Shown: in pieces, positions 1 through 10,198 of the stretch | Position numbering within the stretch: the stretch's first letter is position 1 | Layout of the letters: each line of letters starts with the position of its first letter | From: Phoronis australis | Taxonomy: Eukaryota; Phoronida; Phoronidae | DNA: 35,512 nt | Assembly (NCBI GenBank): GCA_002633005.1 | Contig: NMRA01000336.1 | Span: forward strand, 109,756-145,267 | Direction of reading: 5' to 3' | Program-made: the position numbers and the translations under genes | Notes under the pieces: model-generated | The model's input: the letters and a program-made list of their open reading frames with translations, nothing else | Told to the model about the DNA's origin: nothing | Databases searched by the model: none

Positions 1-628
1 CTTTCGCTACTCCACAAACTGTCGCAATCCTTAATTTCCTGCAGTCTGTTGAAAATCTTCGAAACACAAACTGCCGTTGCGACATTTCGCATATGTAAAT
101 TATTGCCACGTGTTAGTACTTAAGTCATCCCTCTCAACATCACAGTTTCCGGCAACCTCGCCACACTCTCAGAGTCTGGTTAGTTATCCCCTTCATAGTA
201 ATCACCGTTGAATTGCTTTACGAAACCTTTCGTCACGTTTTCCCCGTGGGTAGTTGGGCGCAGATCGATATTAACCGATGGTAATAGATTGTGTTGCGAT
301 GATTGACTGAACGTTCACAAGTCTAATCAAACGTTTAGAAGAGGAAACGAACGACGACATCCGTTGGAAAATAAGTAACCAAGTGGCTTTGGTGATGGAT
401 TCATAAAAGATCATTGGGTCAATACGAGTTTTAATAAGTTTAAGTTGAAAGTTTTCACTCAGAGACAACAAGAGGTAGTCAAATGAAAAATTTAACTTTT
501 AAAAATACTTTACAAAATTCTAGTGACTTAATTTAAATGATGATGTGGATAGAAACGAGTAACCTGGTTGTTTGTTATGGCAGCGTTTTTTCCCATAAAA
601 TGTGATGTACTCAGTAATAATTAAAATG
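1..628. other. No recognised gene
   Basis: AT-rich sequence with only short open frames on either strand. I looked on the minus strand for the next Ig half-exon (Ig5) of the large gene, which needs a phase-1 acceptor, and did not find a convincing one. The remainder of that gene (further Ig domains, any membrane segment or kinase) should lie beyond position 1. Confidence 0.5.
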
Positions 629-874
629 CATGCACGCACCCAGCCTTCGATTTGGGGGGAGGCTCGAATTTCTCACGTTGTGGACCTTTTGGTAACAAAA
701 AGGCGTGCGTACTAAAAAAAAACGGGGGCACCACTGTGCGTTTGTGCCTGTTTAGTGGACTTTTATCTCATTCTCTCGGACTTCTTGTTTCTCAGTGGCG
801 GACCTTTTTGCCCACTTCGCCAAATGGGGGGCTCGTTCGAGCCCCCGAGCCCCCCCCCCCTGGGTGCGCGCATG
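629..874 (+). mobile_element. MITE, family A, copy 1 (full length)
   Basis: Non-coding element with 15-bp inverted termini, CATGCACGCACCCAG at the left (629-643) and CTGGGTGCGCGCATG at the right (860-874). The interior has a G-rich and C-rich stem around GGGGGGCTCGTTCGAGCCCC near 826-845 and the phrase TTGCCCACTTCGCCAAATGG before the right end. Two further copies in this window share the interior: a complete but shorter one at 13946-14150 and a reversed fragment at 4292-4400. The open frame spanning it is not a gene. Confidence 0.75.
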
Positions 875-1339
875 AAATATATACCACACATGTACAATAA
901 ATGCACATGCAAGACGTGAAATAACTGGTCTACTGACAAATAACTACTGACAAATAATGTCTTGTGTTATGGACTACTTTCTCTGCACTGGATGACTGTC
1001 TCGGAATTCCCATTTATCTGGGTTAATGACAGTGGATTAACAGAAAAAACAAACCGAAAATTCTACGTTTACCGACAGAATATAATTTAAAATAGAATCG
1101 AAACTAAGCTAATACATATATTGCAATCATGCTTCACAGTAAATACCAAAACTTTAAGTAAAATAACGCAATATGAAGCAAGAATGATCCGACAAAAGTT
1201 TTTGATCGACGCAAGTCATAAATGAAATCTAGGTCACTCGTTCGGCGAACTCATTATTGGGAAGGCGACAAGACTGTGAACAGTTTTACATTGGAATGAA
1301 GAACACGGTAAAGACACACACAGTGCTGTTTTCAATCAT

Positions 1340-1506
1340 TCCATGACAACTGGTCACACTACTGATTGCTCTTGTATTCAGATCCTAGACAAGGATAATG
1401 CAACCCTCAGGCTCCTCATCAAGGAGGCTACGCATGTATGGTTGAATCATGGTGAGCGTTACCTCAATAGAAACATTGGTTCATTTAAGCTCCAACTGTT
1501 TTGATT
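1340..1506 (+). pseudogene. Retroelement C-terminal fragment (GIY-YIG/Penelope-like tail)
   Basis: Reading from the ATG near 1343 gives about 53 codons ending in TGA. The motifs are QILDKDNATLRLLIKEATHV and then LNRNIGSFKLQL. The pattern of 'leucine-aspartate, basic region, KEA.HI, then N.D.G.Y.L' is the C-terminal end of GIY-YIG endonuclease domains of Penelope-like and related retroelements. No upstream nuclease or reverse transcriptase is readable, so this is an isolated 5'-truncated relic. It is antisense to the large minus-strand gene. The family assignment is from memory of the motif pattern and could be another GIY-YIG element. Confidence 0.45.
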
Positions 1507-2315
1507 TCTGGTCTCTCCCCCCTCACAATGCATGTTGACGTGTATCTGTGCAGTCTCTTCTCTACCTGTGTCGCCTGTTTTGAGTCTGTGAACTTTTTCC
1601 TTGACAATGGTTTAGAGAAATAAACCAAAACGTTGGATAGATATGTCGTTATTTACTTACGCGCTAAGTTTAAAGTTCGTGCTTCTGTTCTGGCCTAAAT
1701 CAAATGTGATCGAAGGCCACAATACTCGTTCACCGGTTCAGACACAAAGATTTGCATTTTTACAAATCAAAATAAAAGAGCTAAATAAGCTTCACACATT
1801 CTGGACATCGGAAGCGAATTCAGTGATTCTGTACATGTAGCTAAAGACTTTTCGCCACGAGTGGACGCTTACGTCTTGCTGTCTATATTGAACTCAACCC
1901 AGATTAAAAGAACTTTGGGTATGATGAATTGTTTATACATATTACAAGAGTAACGTGGAGCGTTGCTATGCAACCACCGTGTGTATCCCTTAAAGCGCAG
2001 ATACATTGGATATTCATTTTGAACATCCTCACTAAAGGTAGCAATACTAATAAGCTTAAAATAGCAATGCTCTCTTTCATCGGAACATTCCTTCTGCCCT
2101 TCGTAATGCAGTTTGGAGGATAAAGAGGCGGGCAACAAAGAACATAACAAAAACAAAAAAAAGTCACCACGAAAAATAACCACTTTGACTGACACATTAA
2201 TAGAATACTGTGTTTAAAAAATGCGGCTTTAGCTTGCCTGATCAGGAATTCACTCGTTTTCAAAGAAATACACAATGCTATACATTCACTGTACAGTTGT
2301 AATTAAACTTCTCAC
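1507..2315. other. No recognised gene
   Basis: Follows the retroelement tail and probably includes part of its 3' region up to about 1640. The overlapping minus-strand frames around 1870-2275 are rich in F, L and C but have no Ig cysteine/tryptophan spacing and no good splice borders. On the minus strand this is the start of the intron after exon Ig4b. Confidence 0.5.
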
Positions 2316-2443
2316 CAATATACTTCAGTTCCTTGTGTGCGATCACTTTCAGGTCACCTGGTCTTAAAATCGTTAGAAAGTAAATGCCGTCGTCTTCTTG
2401 TCCAGGGTTATTGATAATCAAACTTGCACTCCTTTGATCGTGC
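2316..2443 (-). CDS. Exon Ig4b: second half of fourth VEGFR-like Ig domain
   Basis: Exon of 128 nt read from 2443 to 2316. The acceptor is TGCTGTAG|GCACGATC and the donor ATATTG|GTGAGAAG. It enters in phase 2 and leaves in phase 1. The first base completes a Lys codon begun by exon Ig4a. The protein reads HDQRSASLIINNPGQEDDGI, then YFLTIL and a closing strand ending KELKYI. 'SASLIINN...EDDGIY' is the E-F strand and tyrosine corner of an Ig domain. After the tyrosine the usual cysteine is absent (YFLTIL). VEGFR Ig4 also lacks this disulfide (Y.VIL), which supports the domain number. It is the last exon I can find; its phase-1 donor predicts at least one more exon to the left of the window. Confidence 0.72.
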
Positions 2444-2803
2444 CTACAGCAGAAACAAACTATTGAAGAGGCATGGAACGCAAAGTAACACTCGTAAAAA
2501 TATCTTAAGCAGAACGTGTTGAATGTACTTCTTGTGGATGCTCAAGTGAGAGTTATTCACTTTGAATATTGCAAGAATTTCTGGAAAAATCGTCAGATTC
2601 ACTATTTTTGAAAGACAGACGAAATAAAACTCATTCATTGCAATACAGTTCTCAAATTCTCCGCCTCATTATACACGCACGCATGAGCTCAAAGAAATCG
2701 AGTTGGCTGCTGTTTAAAATCTCCATTGTTTTGTTAACGTTAAAGGCTGAAGATCAAATTCTCCAAATGACGGAAATGTGTTACGCCTATGTCTTGCCAT
2801 ACC

Positions 2804-3096
2804 AGTTGACCTATCGTAAGCTCCGCCTCCTTGAGAAATAAGTTTTACCCGGCAAGGTGTTGCTTATGGGGCAAAATGGCGGGCTTGGAAACGAAGGTTT
2901 GTCAAGAATGCTGCGTTCTGATTGGTCAACTGACCTATCGCCACGATTTTGAGTGATGGCTTTACTGACCAATTAGAAGGCAGCATTCTTGACACACCGT
3001 CTTCATTTTACCCGTGAAACAATACGTTATCGGGTAAAACTTATTGTTTGTTTGTCGACATTTCGCTGGGTGGCGGAGCTTGCGATAGCTCACTTG
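2804..3096. mobile_element. Foldback MITE, family B, copy 1
   Basis: About 293 bp with inverted ends: GACCTATCGTAAGCTCCGCC at the left (to 2827) and GGCGGAGCTTGCGATAGCTC at the right (from 3072). Inside, CAAGAATGCTGCGTTCTGAT near 2904 pairs with the reverse complement in AAGGCAGCATTCTTG near 2978-2992, and TTTTACCCG segments pair as well, so the element folds on itself. A half copy lies at 5401-5535. The terminal phrase GGCGGAGCTTGCGATAGGTC also appears at 7746-7765, beside the right target duplication of an 872-bp element. Confidence 0.7.
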
Positions 3097-3424
3097 ACGA
3101 GAGGTGCTTTACGTGCGATAGAAAAATCAACGAAGTAACGAGCAGTTGACAGGTCGTCTTTGGAAATTTGAAACTAAAAGAAAAATGCTTTGACATTAAT
3201 ACAAGTTCAATATCTTTACAAACAAATCATAAAAAATACCTGGTGAACAGTTTGCCATGCGTTTCAGTGGCAGAGAAGTACTTTGAGTAATGCAATTTAG
3301 GCTGTTTTTCACGTCGTATGCCATTTTAAATCCAAAATAACGAGACAGCTATGAGTGTTCATGTAGGATTCTATTTGATTTCATAACATTTTTACATGGG
3401 TGTGGCTTTGTTGTATAAGCGAGC

Positions 3425-3725
3425 CACCGCTGCCGCTGTTCCTATTGCCGCCACTAACGCAGGTGTTGGTGTCGTTTTTCATCACAAGGTCCTGATTTGG
3501 TAGTACACGGGAGACCAAATCTCATTGCTGCGTCCGCTGTCGCCGCCACTGCTGTTGCTGCACATTTTGTTGCTGCTGTTGCTGCTGTATCTGCTACAGA
3601 CACCGCGGCTGTTGCTGATGTTGCTGCACGTACTGCTGCCACCGTGACTGCTGCTACCACAGCCTCTGATTATTTTCCAACCCTTCCTGCTGCTGTTGCA
3701 ATTGCCCATGCCGCTGATTGTTTTT
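3425..3725. repeat. Degenerate GCN/CTG trinucleotide tract
   Basis: Runs of GCTGTTGCTGCTGT-like triplets with a strict 3-bp period for about 300 bp. All frames with this period stay open and give alanine-rich or serine/asparagine/glycine-rich strings on both strands. That is the signature of a simple repeat, not of a gene. It sits in the intron between Ig4a and Ig4b. Confidence 0.7.
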
Positions 3726-4291
3726 GGCCCCCCTAACGCAAACACAGCTGTTGTAAATTCATATTCATTGTGCAACTCTTATGCTAACACTGTTTCAACA
3801 GAAGGGGACGAGAATGTGTGCATCTTTCACCCTACAGTTTCCAACAAAGCTATAGGTATATCAAAGCCTTGATGGTGCCGCCACAGATTTAAGTGAGCTA
3901 GTCGCCATTCATGTGCTTGGCCGAATGTGTACGGGATGAAATAATTGCTGTTGTAACCACACGACTGTTAAAGCGTGGGAGTTTAAAAGTGAAGAAATGA
4001 ACAATAAGTAAGACAAATGACTAAAATAAGAAAGTAAATATTAGCCGCCTTCCACTTTTTAAAATCGGTGCAGTATTAGAGAAACTAGCGAACCTACGTT
4101 TACTTCAGTTTCGGGACTGAGCAACAGTACACATTAATTTACTTTTACGGCAGGACGGTTTAGTCACGGTCTGGCTTAGGCACAGTCATAGCATTGGGTC
4201 ACATGGTAGCATGCGAGTTGCCTCATATCAGATATTTTAATGAAAATGCAGCAAATTACAATACTGAAACAAGTCACATTGTATCTGGACA

Positions 4292-4400
4292 ATGTCACGC
4301 ACGCACCCCTTTGGCGAAGTGGGCAAAAAGGTCTGCCTCAGAGAAACAAGAAGTCCAAGAAAACAAGACAAAAGTCCACAAAAATTCAGGGCGAATGCAT
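4292..4400 (-). mobile_element. MITE family A fragment (reversed)
   Basis: The reverse complement matches the right half of the copy at 629-874: GTGGACTTTTGTCT, then CTTCTTGTTTCTCTGAGGC, then TTTTTGCCCACTTCGCCAAA and a GGGTGCGTGCGTG end. The left part of the element is missing. Confidence 0.65.
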
Positions 4401-5400
4401 AATTTATAGGTCTGAACCTAGTACCTCGTTTTTAGTCCCTTTTCTATTTTCACTAAGGGTCCACATACTGAACAATTCGAGCCCACTTATATTTTAGGCG
4501 CGCATGAATGTTGTAAGAACGCAATCACTTACGAGGTTCTGTATTTGGTGGTTTTGCTGGACAGAACAAGGGATCCCTTTCGCCATGTGTAGCTCTCTTG
4601 CCCCGGAGCACAATGGTGATTGACCACAAATTTTAATTCGACCATCCAACCCAATGAAGTGAAATAAACCGGACCGTTGTTAGGATGTGGGAAAATTTCA
4701 ATGTTACATTTGGCTGTAAATAGAAGGAATGTTTATAGGACAAATTAGTGTGAGGATGCGCAAATGTGTCACCTGAATCAGGAAAATCCCTGCTGTTGAA
4801 GCACAAGTGCTAAATACAACATATGTACACTGCTTTATGGAAACATTTTCATTCGTGATATGGGACTTGTTTCGTGAAACTTTTATTGTATCAGCTTTTA
4901 CCGAAATCGGGCTGACTTAAGACCAAAACGGCTTAGCCCTGTTTCACAGAATTTCGTAAAGCCAAAATTAGGACCGAAATGGGTCTAAGCTAAGACCGAA
5001 AGTTAGGCAGCTCGAGAGTAGACTTGAGGTTAAACGCTTGGTCTATATTACCAGATTGTACAGCTACTTTACGATCATTTTAAAATATCGAAAAACAAAT
5101 TTCGTTGGTATTTTTCCGAATCTAACATCAAATTAAAGATCCCCTGCTTTCGATTCAAGAACAGGCAAAGTGACGTAGACACTTAGATACACTGCTACAT
5201 TGCGACTCACTTGCAAACTGATACTTTCTAGCCAATCCATGCTATCCGCACGTTATATCCAAAATTTTATATACAAATCCCTATTTAGAGCTTCAATACC
5301 AAAATTATTTTTGAAACCGTCACACCGCCAAGCTTAGTATTGTGAATCACCAACAGGAGACGAAAGCATAGTTTGTATGTTCAATTTATCAGAGCCTTAC

Positions 5401-5535
5401 TTAATTGACCTATCGTCAGGATTATGACTGGCGGTTTAACTGACCAATCAGAACGCAGCATTCTTGACACACTCGTCTGTGATTCCAAGCCGCCATTTTA
5501 CCCGACAAACAACACGTTGTCGGTAAAGCTTATTT
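5401..5535. mobile_element. MITE family B half copy
   Basis: Shares TTGACCTATCGTCAGGATT, CTGACCAATCAGAACGCAGC, ATTCTTGACACACTCGTCTG and TTTTACCCGACAAACAAC with the right half of the element at 2804-3096. The left half is absent, so this copy is truncated. Confidence 0.6.
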
Positions 5536-6442
5536 TAGTATATAGCTCAAAAAATGTGGGATAAGAATTGTGAAACGGTATTGCATGTGGCGTGTGTAAT
5601 TCTGACAGCCGGTATACAGCTCGAGAACAATATCTCGTCACTTTTTGGTCATTCCCTAAGCCGAAAAGTGATGTCGACTGTGTAAACACTGTAAATGATG
5701 GATCAAACTGTGTGGGCGGCTACACGAGCAGCTAAGCTTGGCAATGTTGCTGGATTACTCAAAGGTTAAATACAAATATTTCTGTTCCAAGATAAGTACA
5801 TTTCACTTGATGGCTATAGCGTAACTCGTCTGGTCACATTTGTCTCGCCATCCGCTGGATCCCAGCACACGTCTAGTCTAGTGGTAAAATCCCCGTAAAT
5901 TGTTGTTTTTAAGGACAATTTATTTTTCATTTATTAATTCGACCTATAATGGACATCGTTCTGTTTCGTAGCAGACGTACATTTTTTTATATTCATACAC
6001 CCGTAGGCTAGCGTCCAACTGAACTTCTCACCAAAATTGACAGATTCGACCACCGGGTTCATGCAGGAACTAGGGGCACTAGCTTACTGAACTCAAAGAC
6101 TCGTTCGAGCTCTTGTCACAAAAAATAAACAATTAAATTACTTTTTGTTGCGAACCACTAGTATACACTACGCCTGTAGAGTGAGGGAGGTCTCATTCCG
6201 TAGTTGTTCACAACACGATACTTGGTTTGATGAAGTTTTAAAAAACAATTTTTGTTATTTTTTGAAATGGTCACTTTTTGTCACTACAACAGTCTTGCAT
6301 TAATTTGACTTGGACACAGCCCTAGACCTACCGGAGCTAACTGTTTGCCTAGGATGAGATGAGTATGTGCCTGGTTCTTTTTAATCAAAATATTTCGCTG
6401 GAAGATTAGAAAAGTATAAACAGTGCTATCGACTCGACCTAC

Positions 6443-6635
6443 TTTAATCGGGGAATCCCATCAGTTGTGACCTGCTTTCCATTTTCGGAATTTAGCAGAT
6501 GACAGAATAAAAATATCGGCGAATCTTCACTGATTTTGTTCAAAATATCCTCAAAAATATGGCATCGGACAGATAATTCGACTTTAAGGTACCTATCCAG
6601 CTTTACATGAACATATCGCATTGGATTTACGCTGG
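6443..6635 (-). CDS. Exon Ig4a: first half of fourth VEGFR-like Ig domain
   Basis: Exon of 193 nt, read from 6635 to 6443. The acceptor is TTTTTCGGAG|CCAGCG and the donor GATTAAA|GTAGGTCG, phases 1 in and 2 out. The two predicted spliced codons work: Ig3b ends in G and this exon supplies CC (Ala), and it ends AA to which Ig4b adds G (Lys). The protein begins SVNPMRYVHVKLDRYLKVEL and continues SVRCHIF, PIFLFCHLL and ENGKQVTTDGIPRL. 'LKVELSV.....P.I' and 'NGK.V' fit strands B, C and C' of an Ig fold. The match to VEGFR Ig4 is weaker than for Ig1-Ig3; phase agreement with both neighbours is the main support. The acceptor is pyrimidine-poor and could be slightly misplaced. Confidence 0.58.
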
Positions 6636-6859
6636 CTCCGAAAAACATTTCTTCGAACACTTATTTTTTCATGGTCGCGTTTACAAATTCCCAAATCATG
6701 GACGTACGATTCTCAGCTGAAAAGTATCACCTGTTGTCTTTGTAGAAGCGTTTTTTAAAGTGCCAAAAACACTCATCGATTCCACCAGGAACGTCGTTTA
6801 GCGACAATGTGTTTGCCTCTGACATTTTGTTCGTTTGTCGGGTGTCACGTAACTTTTCG

Positions 6860-6868
6860 CAAGGGGGC
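6860..6868. repeat. 9-bp target duplication of 872-bp element, left
   Basis: CAAGGGGGC here is repeated at 7741-7749 directly after the right end of the element at 6869-7740. The duplicated 9 bp and the following GGAGCTTGCGATAGGTC belong to an end of MITE family B, so the element landed in an older insertion. Confidence 0.75.
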
Positions 6869-7740
6869 GCAAAAGGTACCCGCTCATCCAAAACCTTTAC
6901 GGCTAACAGATGGCGCTTTTCATCAATCACGTGTCATTTTATCGCTCAAGTAAGACTGTCTGCCAGGCAAAAGGTACCCGCTCATCCAAAACCTTTACGG
7001 CTAACAGATGGCGCTTTTCATCAATCACGTGTCATTTTATCGCTCAAGTAAGACTGTCTGCCAGAGAATCTTAACCAAAAACCTTGACCTACATTCTGCT
7101 GCTGCTGACTGTAACCACAGGTCACGAGAGTTCATGAACCAGACAGTGTATGTCCTGATGAGTGGCGAATTTGTGTGGAAAAGAAATCTTTGTGTCCGAC
7201 ATTCCATGTTTAAAACCCCATTTGTAACAACTATTTATAACATATAATTAAGATGAAAGTGTTAATAATATACGCTGTTGTGGTTGCTCGGCCTAAACGC
7301 TGGGGTAAAATATATATTCAATGAACGTGACCATGGTGAGGCTACTAAACCGGGCCCGGCCACTTTTCCGCCCGGCGAGATTTTGGCAACTTCACAACCA
7401 TAATTTTAATTAGGTTGAAATATAACCACTTTTTTAAATTATGCTTGAATTATACATGGTGATATACATGTTAGGTTTTATTCTCTGCGATATTTTCTTT
7501 TTCGTTCAGCGTCTCGTTAGCCAACACTGAGCCCAGCAGACCGGACTGGCCGTGGCACGACACGGCAGCTGATGGTTCACCAAGTAGAAACGTCTGTATT
7601 TTATGTTCCGGCATAACACAAGATTCAGTTCACACAAGAATGTCCCATGACTGTAAGCAGCGCTGCCTGTTAGTAAAGCATCATTGCATCCAGCGCCATC
7701 TGTTTGCCGTAAAGGTTTTGGATGAGCGGGTACCTTTTGC
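6869..7740 (+). mobile_element. 872-bp TIR transposon, copy 1
   Basis: Non-coding DNA transposon with termini GCAAAAGGTACCCGCTCATC and its reverse complement; the inverted match extends about 47 bp to AGATGGCGCT. A 98-bp terminal unit is tandemly duplicated at the left (6869-6966 and 6967-7064). A 9-bp duplication, CAAGGGGGC, flanks it. No transposase is readable; the interior open frames are also present, in reverse, in copy 2 and are unlikely to be genes. A 9-bp duplication fits Mutator-like or Merlin-type elements, but I cannot assign a family. It lies in the intron between Ig3b and Ig4a. Confidence 0.85.
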
Positions 7741-7749
7741 CAAGGGGGC
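7741..7749. repeat. 9-bp target duplication, right
   Basis: CAAGGGGGC immediately after the right terminus of the 872-bp element; identical to 6860-6868. Confidence 0.75.
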
Positions 7750-9436
7750 GGAGCTTGCGATAGGTCAAATTCCTGTCGCAGACCGAAGACCAAGAACCAA
7801 TTCAGTATTTATGAGATTGTCTTTTTGCCTTTTCTGAAGTTTCGCCTTCAGTCATAAGTTGGCCCGATTTTCGGTCTTAACTTCAACAAATTCGTCATCT
7901 TTTAAGTCTAAGTTACTTTTCATAAAACCGGTTCCTCATCCTCTGGCAGGGATACGTTGGAACTACGAGAATCAAAGTCCTTTGTGAATTTGAATATATT
8001 GTGTACATACCTTTTGCATGTGTGTGAAGTTTGCACGTGCTACTCGCATGGATACATTCATGTTCTGGTGTGTTATTAAATTGATTTACAACGATAAATA
8101 AGAAACTGTTTAAATCATTCGTCATCTGTAAATCAAAGTAAAACCTACATTGACACCAGGCGTCACAACAGTTGTCCGAATGTCGTCGACATCCGTTGTC
8201 ACGTTCATGAGAAATACACTGCACTCTTTCACAGGTAGCACTGTGGAATGTTTATCATGGCTTCTTATTGGTTGAAGTAATGAAACCGACATCATAACAT
8301 TCAGTCATTCCCATTGGTTGAAATCTGGGAAACCCCTTTCAGTTTACTGTTACGTAGTATGGCGTCCACCTTTGACTTGAAAACGTGCAGTGATCAAAGT
8401 AAACAAAATCAAGGGAACCCCAATCCCGTATCTAAGCCCAAACAAGCACAGTGCTTAGAAGGCGTGTGCAAGTGGTGGCGAGGTGATCAATAAACATCCG
8501 ATCAAGCATGCGCATTGAGACCCACACACGGAATTCCGTGTGTCGTTCATCATGTTTCCACAGGGCCACTTTTCAGTATAGGTGACGCTATGCCAGAGGG
8601 TAAAAAATACACTTGCCAAGTTTAACAAAATCTTGTTGGGCTTAAAGGAGTAACAGCAAAAGTACCACTAGGGTTGCACTTAAGTCAAAGTCGTACAAAA
8701 ATCATTGACAGCTGTGCTGTTCGCAGTAGGAAAATATGCCAAATTTCACAACGATCCTTCAATGTGGTTTGCCCGATGCAGTGCTGAACGCCAAAAATTG
8801 ACTCGAAAATTATTAAAATGGTCAATCATGTATATAAAAGATACTGATTTGGTAGATTTCATGAAAATCCGACAGGGTATTCCGTCAACGCAGAGGAAAT
8901 GTGCTGTATCTTTGTAACTATAACTTGCATTTGTAACTGTACCTTGAACTGTCTCTCATTAACCCGTACCTGGATATGCATATTTATTTATTCTTTCACC
9001 AAATCAAACATATTCGAGAACTTACCGGAATCTATTCAAGCATTCTAAAACATATACTAGGCTCTAGAATGTTCCATAGTTCTACATCAGTCACAAATAT
9101 ACTGAAAACTACTAGAATGATTTCAAATAATATATTGTTAACAACTTTATTCCTGGCCTGACTTCACAGGTCGTGCCCCTCAAGTGTTTTCTACTCGGGA
9201 CAGCATCGCACGCGAAATAATGTGAAAGTACTCTTAAGACTTAGCAATGTTATGGTTTTGATTGATAGCTAAACCAGTCTAAATATTGATAAAGTACATA
9301 CATGTACTTAGTGAATTCAACAAACTTGAATCAAATGGTGAAATTTGATAGAAAGTTAACTGAACGGCAGGGAAATCTTAACAAATAGGCGACATTTCAA
9401 ACAGTCGAATGTTGTAACATGTTGGCATCAACTTAC
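7750..9436. other. Intron Ig3b-Ig4a, unassigned part
   Basis: Sequence between the first 872-bp element and exon Ig3b. Short notable items: a perfect palindrome CACACACGGAATTCCGTGTG at 8523-8542, paired ATTGGTTGAA phrases near 8267 and 8313, and a cysteine-rich minus-strand frame at about 8150-8224 discussed under findings. The plus-strand frame at 8705-8917 resembles no family I know and has no splice support. Confidence 0.4.
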
Positions 9437-9599
9437 CAAGGATTTTCAACCTGTATCTGGTGATCTTTTTTTCCTGTAATCTGGACGCGATACACTTTAT
9501 AGCGCCAGCATCAGAAGCTTGAAGAGTTGTGATGGTAAGGTGCTTCTTCAATCTCACTAAATCTTTGGTCTCTCTGTAAGTTGGTGCCTCCATGTATCT
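9437..9599 (-). CDS. Exon Ig3b: second half of third VEGFR-like Ig domain
   Basis: Exon of 163 nt, read from 9599 to 9437. The acceptor is CTTTATACTGTATAG|AGATAC and the donor ATCCTTG|GTAAGTTG, phases 0 in and 1 out. It encodes RYMEAPTYRETKDLVRLKKH, LTITTLQASDAGAIKCIASR and a closing strand RYRLKIL. 'LTITTLQASDAGAIKC' is the classic E-F strand with the second Ig cysteine. In VEGFR Ig3 the corresponding stretch is a leucine/threonine strand followed by D.G.Y.C.A. The conserved tyrosine before the cysteine is replaced by Ile here. This exon is bracketed by two near-identical 872-bp transposons in opposite orientation, which could affect its splicing. Confidence 0.88.
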
Positions 9600-10198
9600 C
9601 TATACAGTATAAAGATTTAGAACGGTTTAAAGCCTCTGAGTGCCGAATCCGAATCGCATTGTTCCGTGAGGAAGGCACGGATTTTCGAGGGGAAGCTCCA
9701 AAATGCTTTTAGTACACGTTTCTAAAACGTTAAGCTTTTGCTATACTTTATCAAGGAATTACATGACGAAGGCCATGGTCACAGATGCTTGAATTCGGTT
9801 ACCAACAATTTTGGCATGATATTTGAATTATTTCTTCTTCAATTTAAGTACTTTTAATCAGGAGACAAACGCAAAAATTAAAAAATATAAAATTTGCGTG
9901 ACTTCATCAGTGGTAATCCGATTTCCGTCATTGTGTTGCTCTACACCAGCCGTGAGCTGGAGTGGTCTCGAAAAGAATCAAATAATATGCTCGAGACAAG
10001 AATTATGAAAAGGTACACGAGTGTGCGGACAAACAAAATTTCAGTTTTCCTGTACCCAAAAGACCCTAAGATCGCCTAGAAATGGCACAGGTTCATGCGT
10101 CGGACACGGATACGGCAGTGCACGGTGAAACAAGTGATCAATTCACGCGCCATGTTGTGCTCCGCCATTATTAAGAATCTTGCTTCCACCAGGCAAAA
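9600..10198. other. Intron Ig3a-Ig3b, unassigned part
   Basis: Sequence between exon Ig3b and the second 872-bp element. Overlapping plus-strand frames at 9823-10079 have no recognisable motif and no clear borders. Confidence 0.4.

Larger units (their letters stand above)
3726..6442. other. Intron Ig4a-Ig4b, mostly unassigned
   Basis: Intron sequence of the minus-strand gene. It contains a reversed fragment of MITE family A (4292-4400) and a half copy of MITE family B (5401-5535). Around 4915-5015 the CTTAAGACC/GGTCTAAGC phrases form a short imperfect inverted repeat. I see no exon-like frame with splice borders in the rest. Confidence 0.5.

Noticed and set aside
1869-2275. Two overlapping minus-strand frames as Ig5
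   Set aside because: No Cys-Trp-Cys pattern, no D.G.Y.C motif and no phase-1 acceptor.
3454-3775. Overlapping alanine-rich and serine/asparagine-rich open frames on both strands
   Set aside because: They come from one 3-bp-period simple repeat; no splice borders, no domain, and the strands are equally open.
7506-7793. A 95-codon frame repeated in translation at 10095-10433, as a possible protein of the 872-bp element
   Set aside because: The match reflects two copies of the same DNA; the frame overlaps the terminal repeat and shows no transposase motif.
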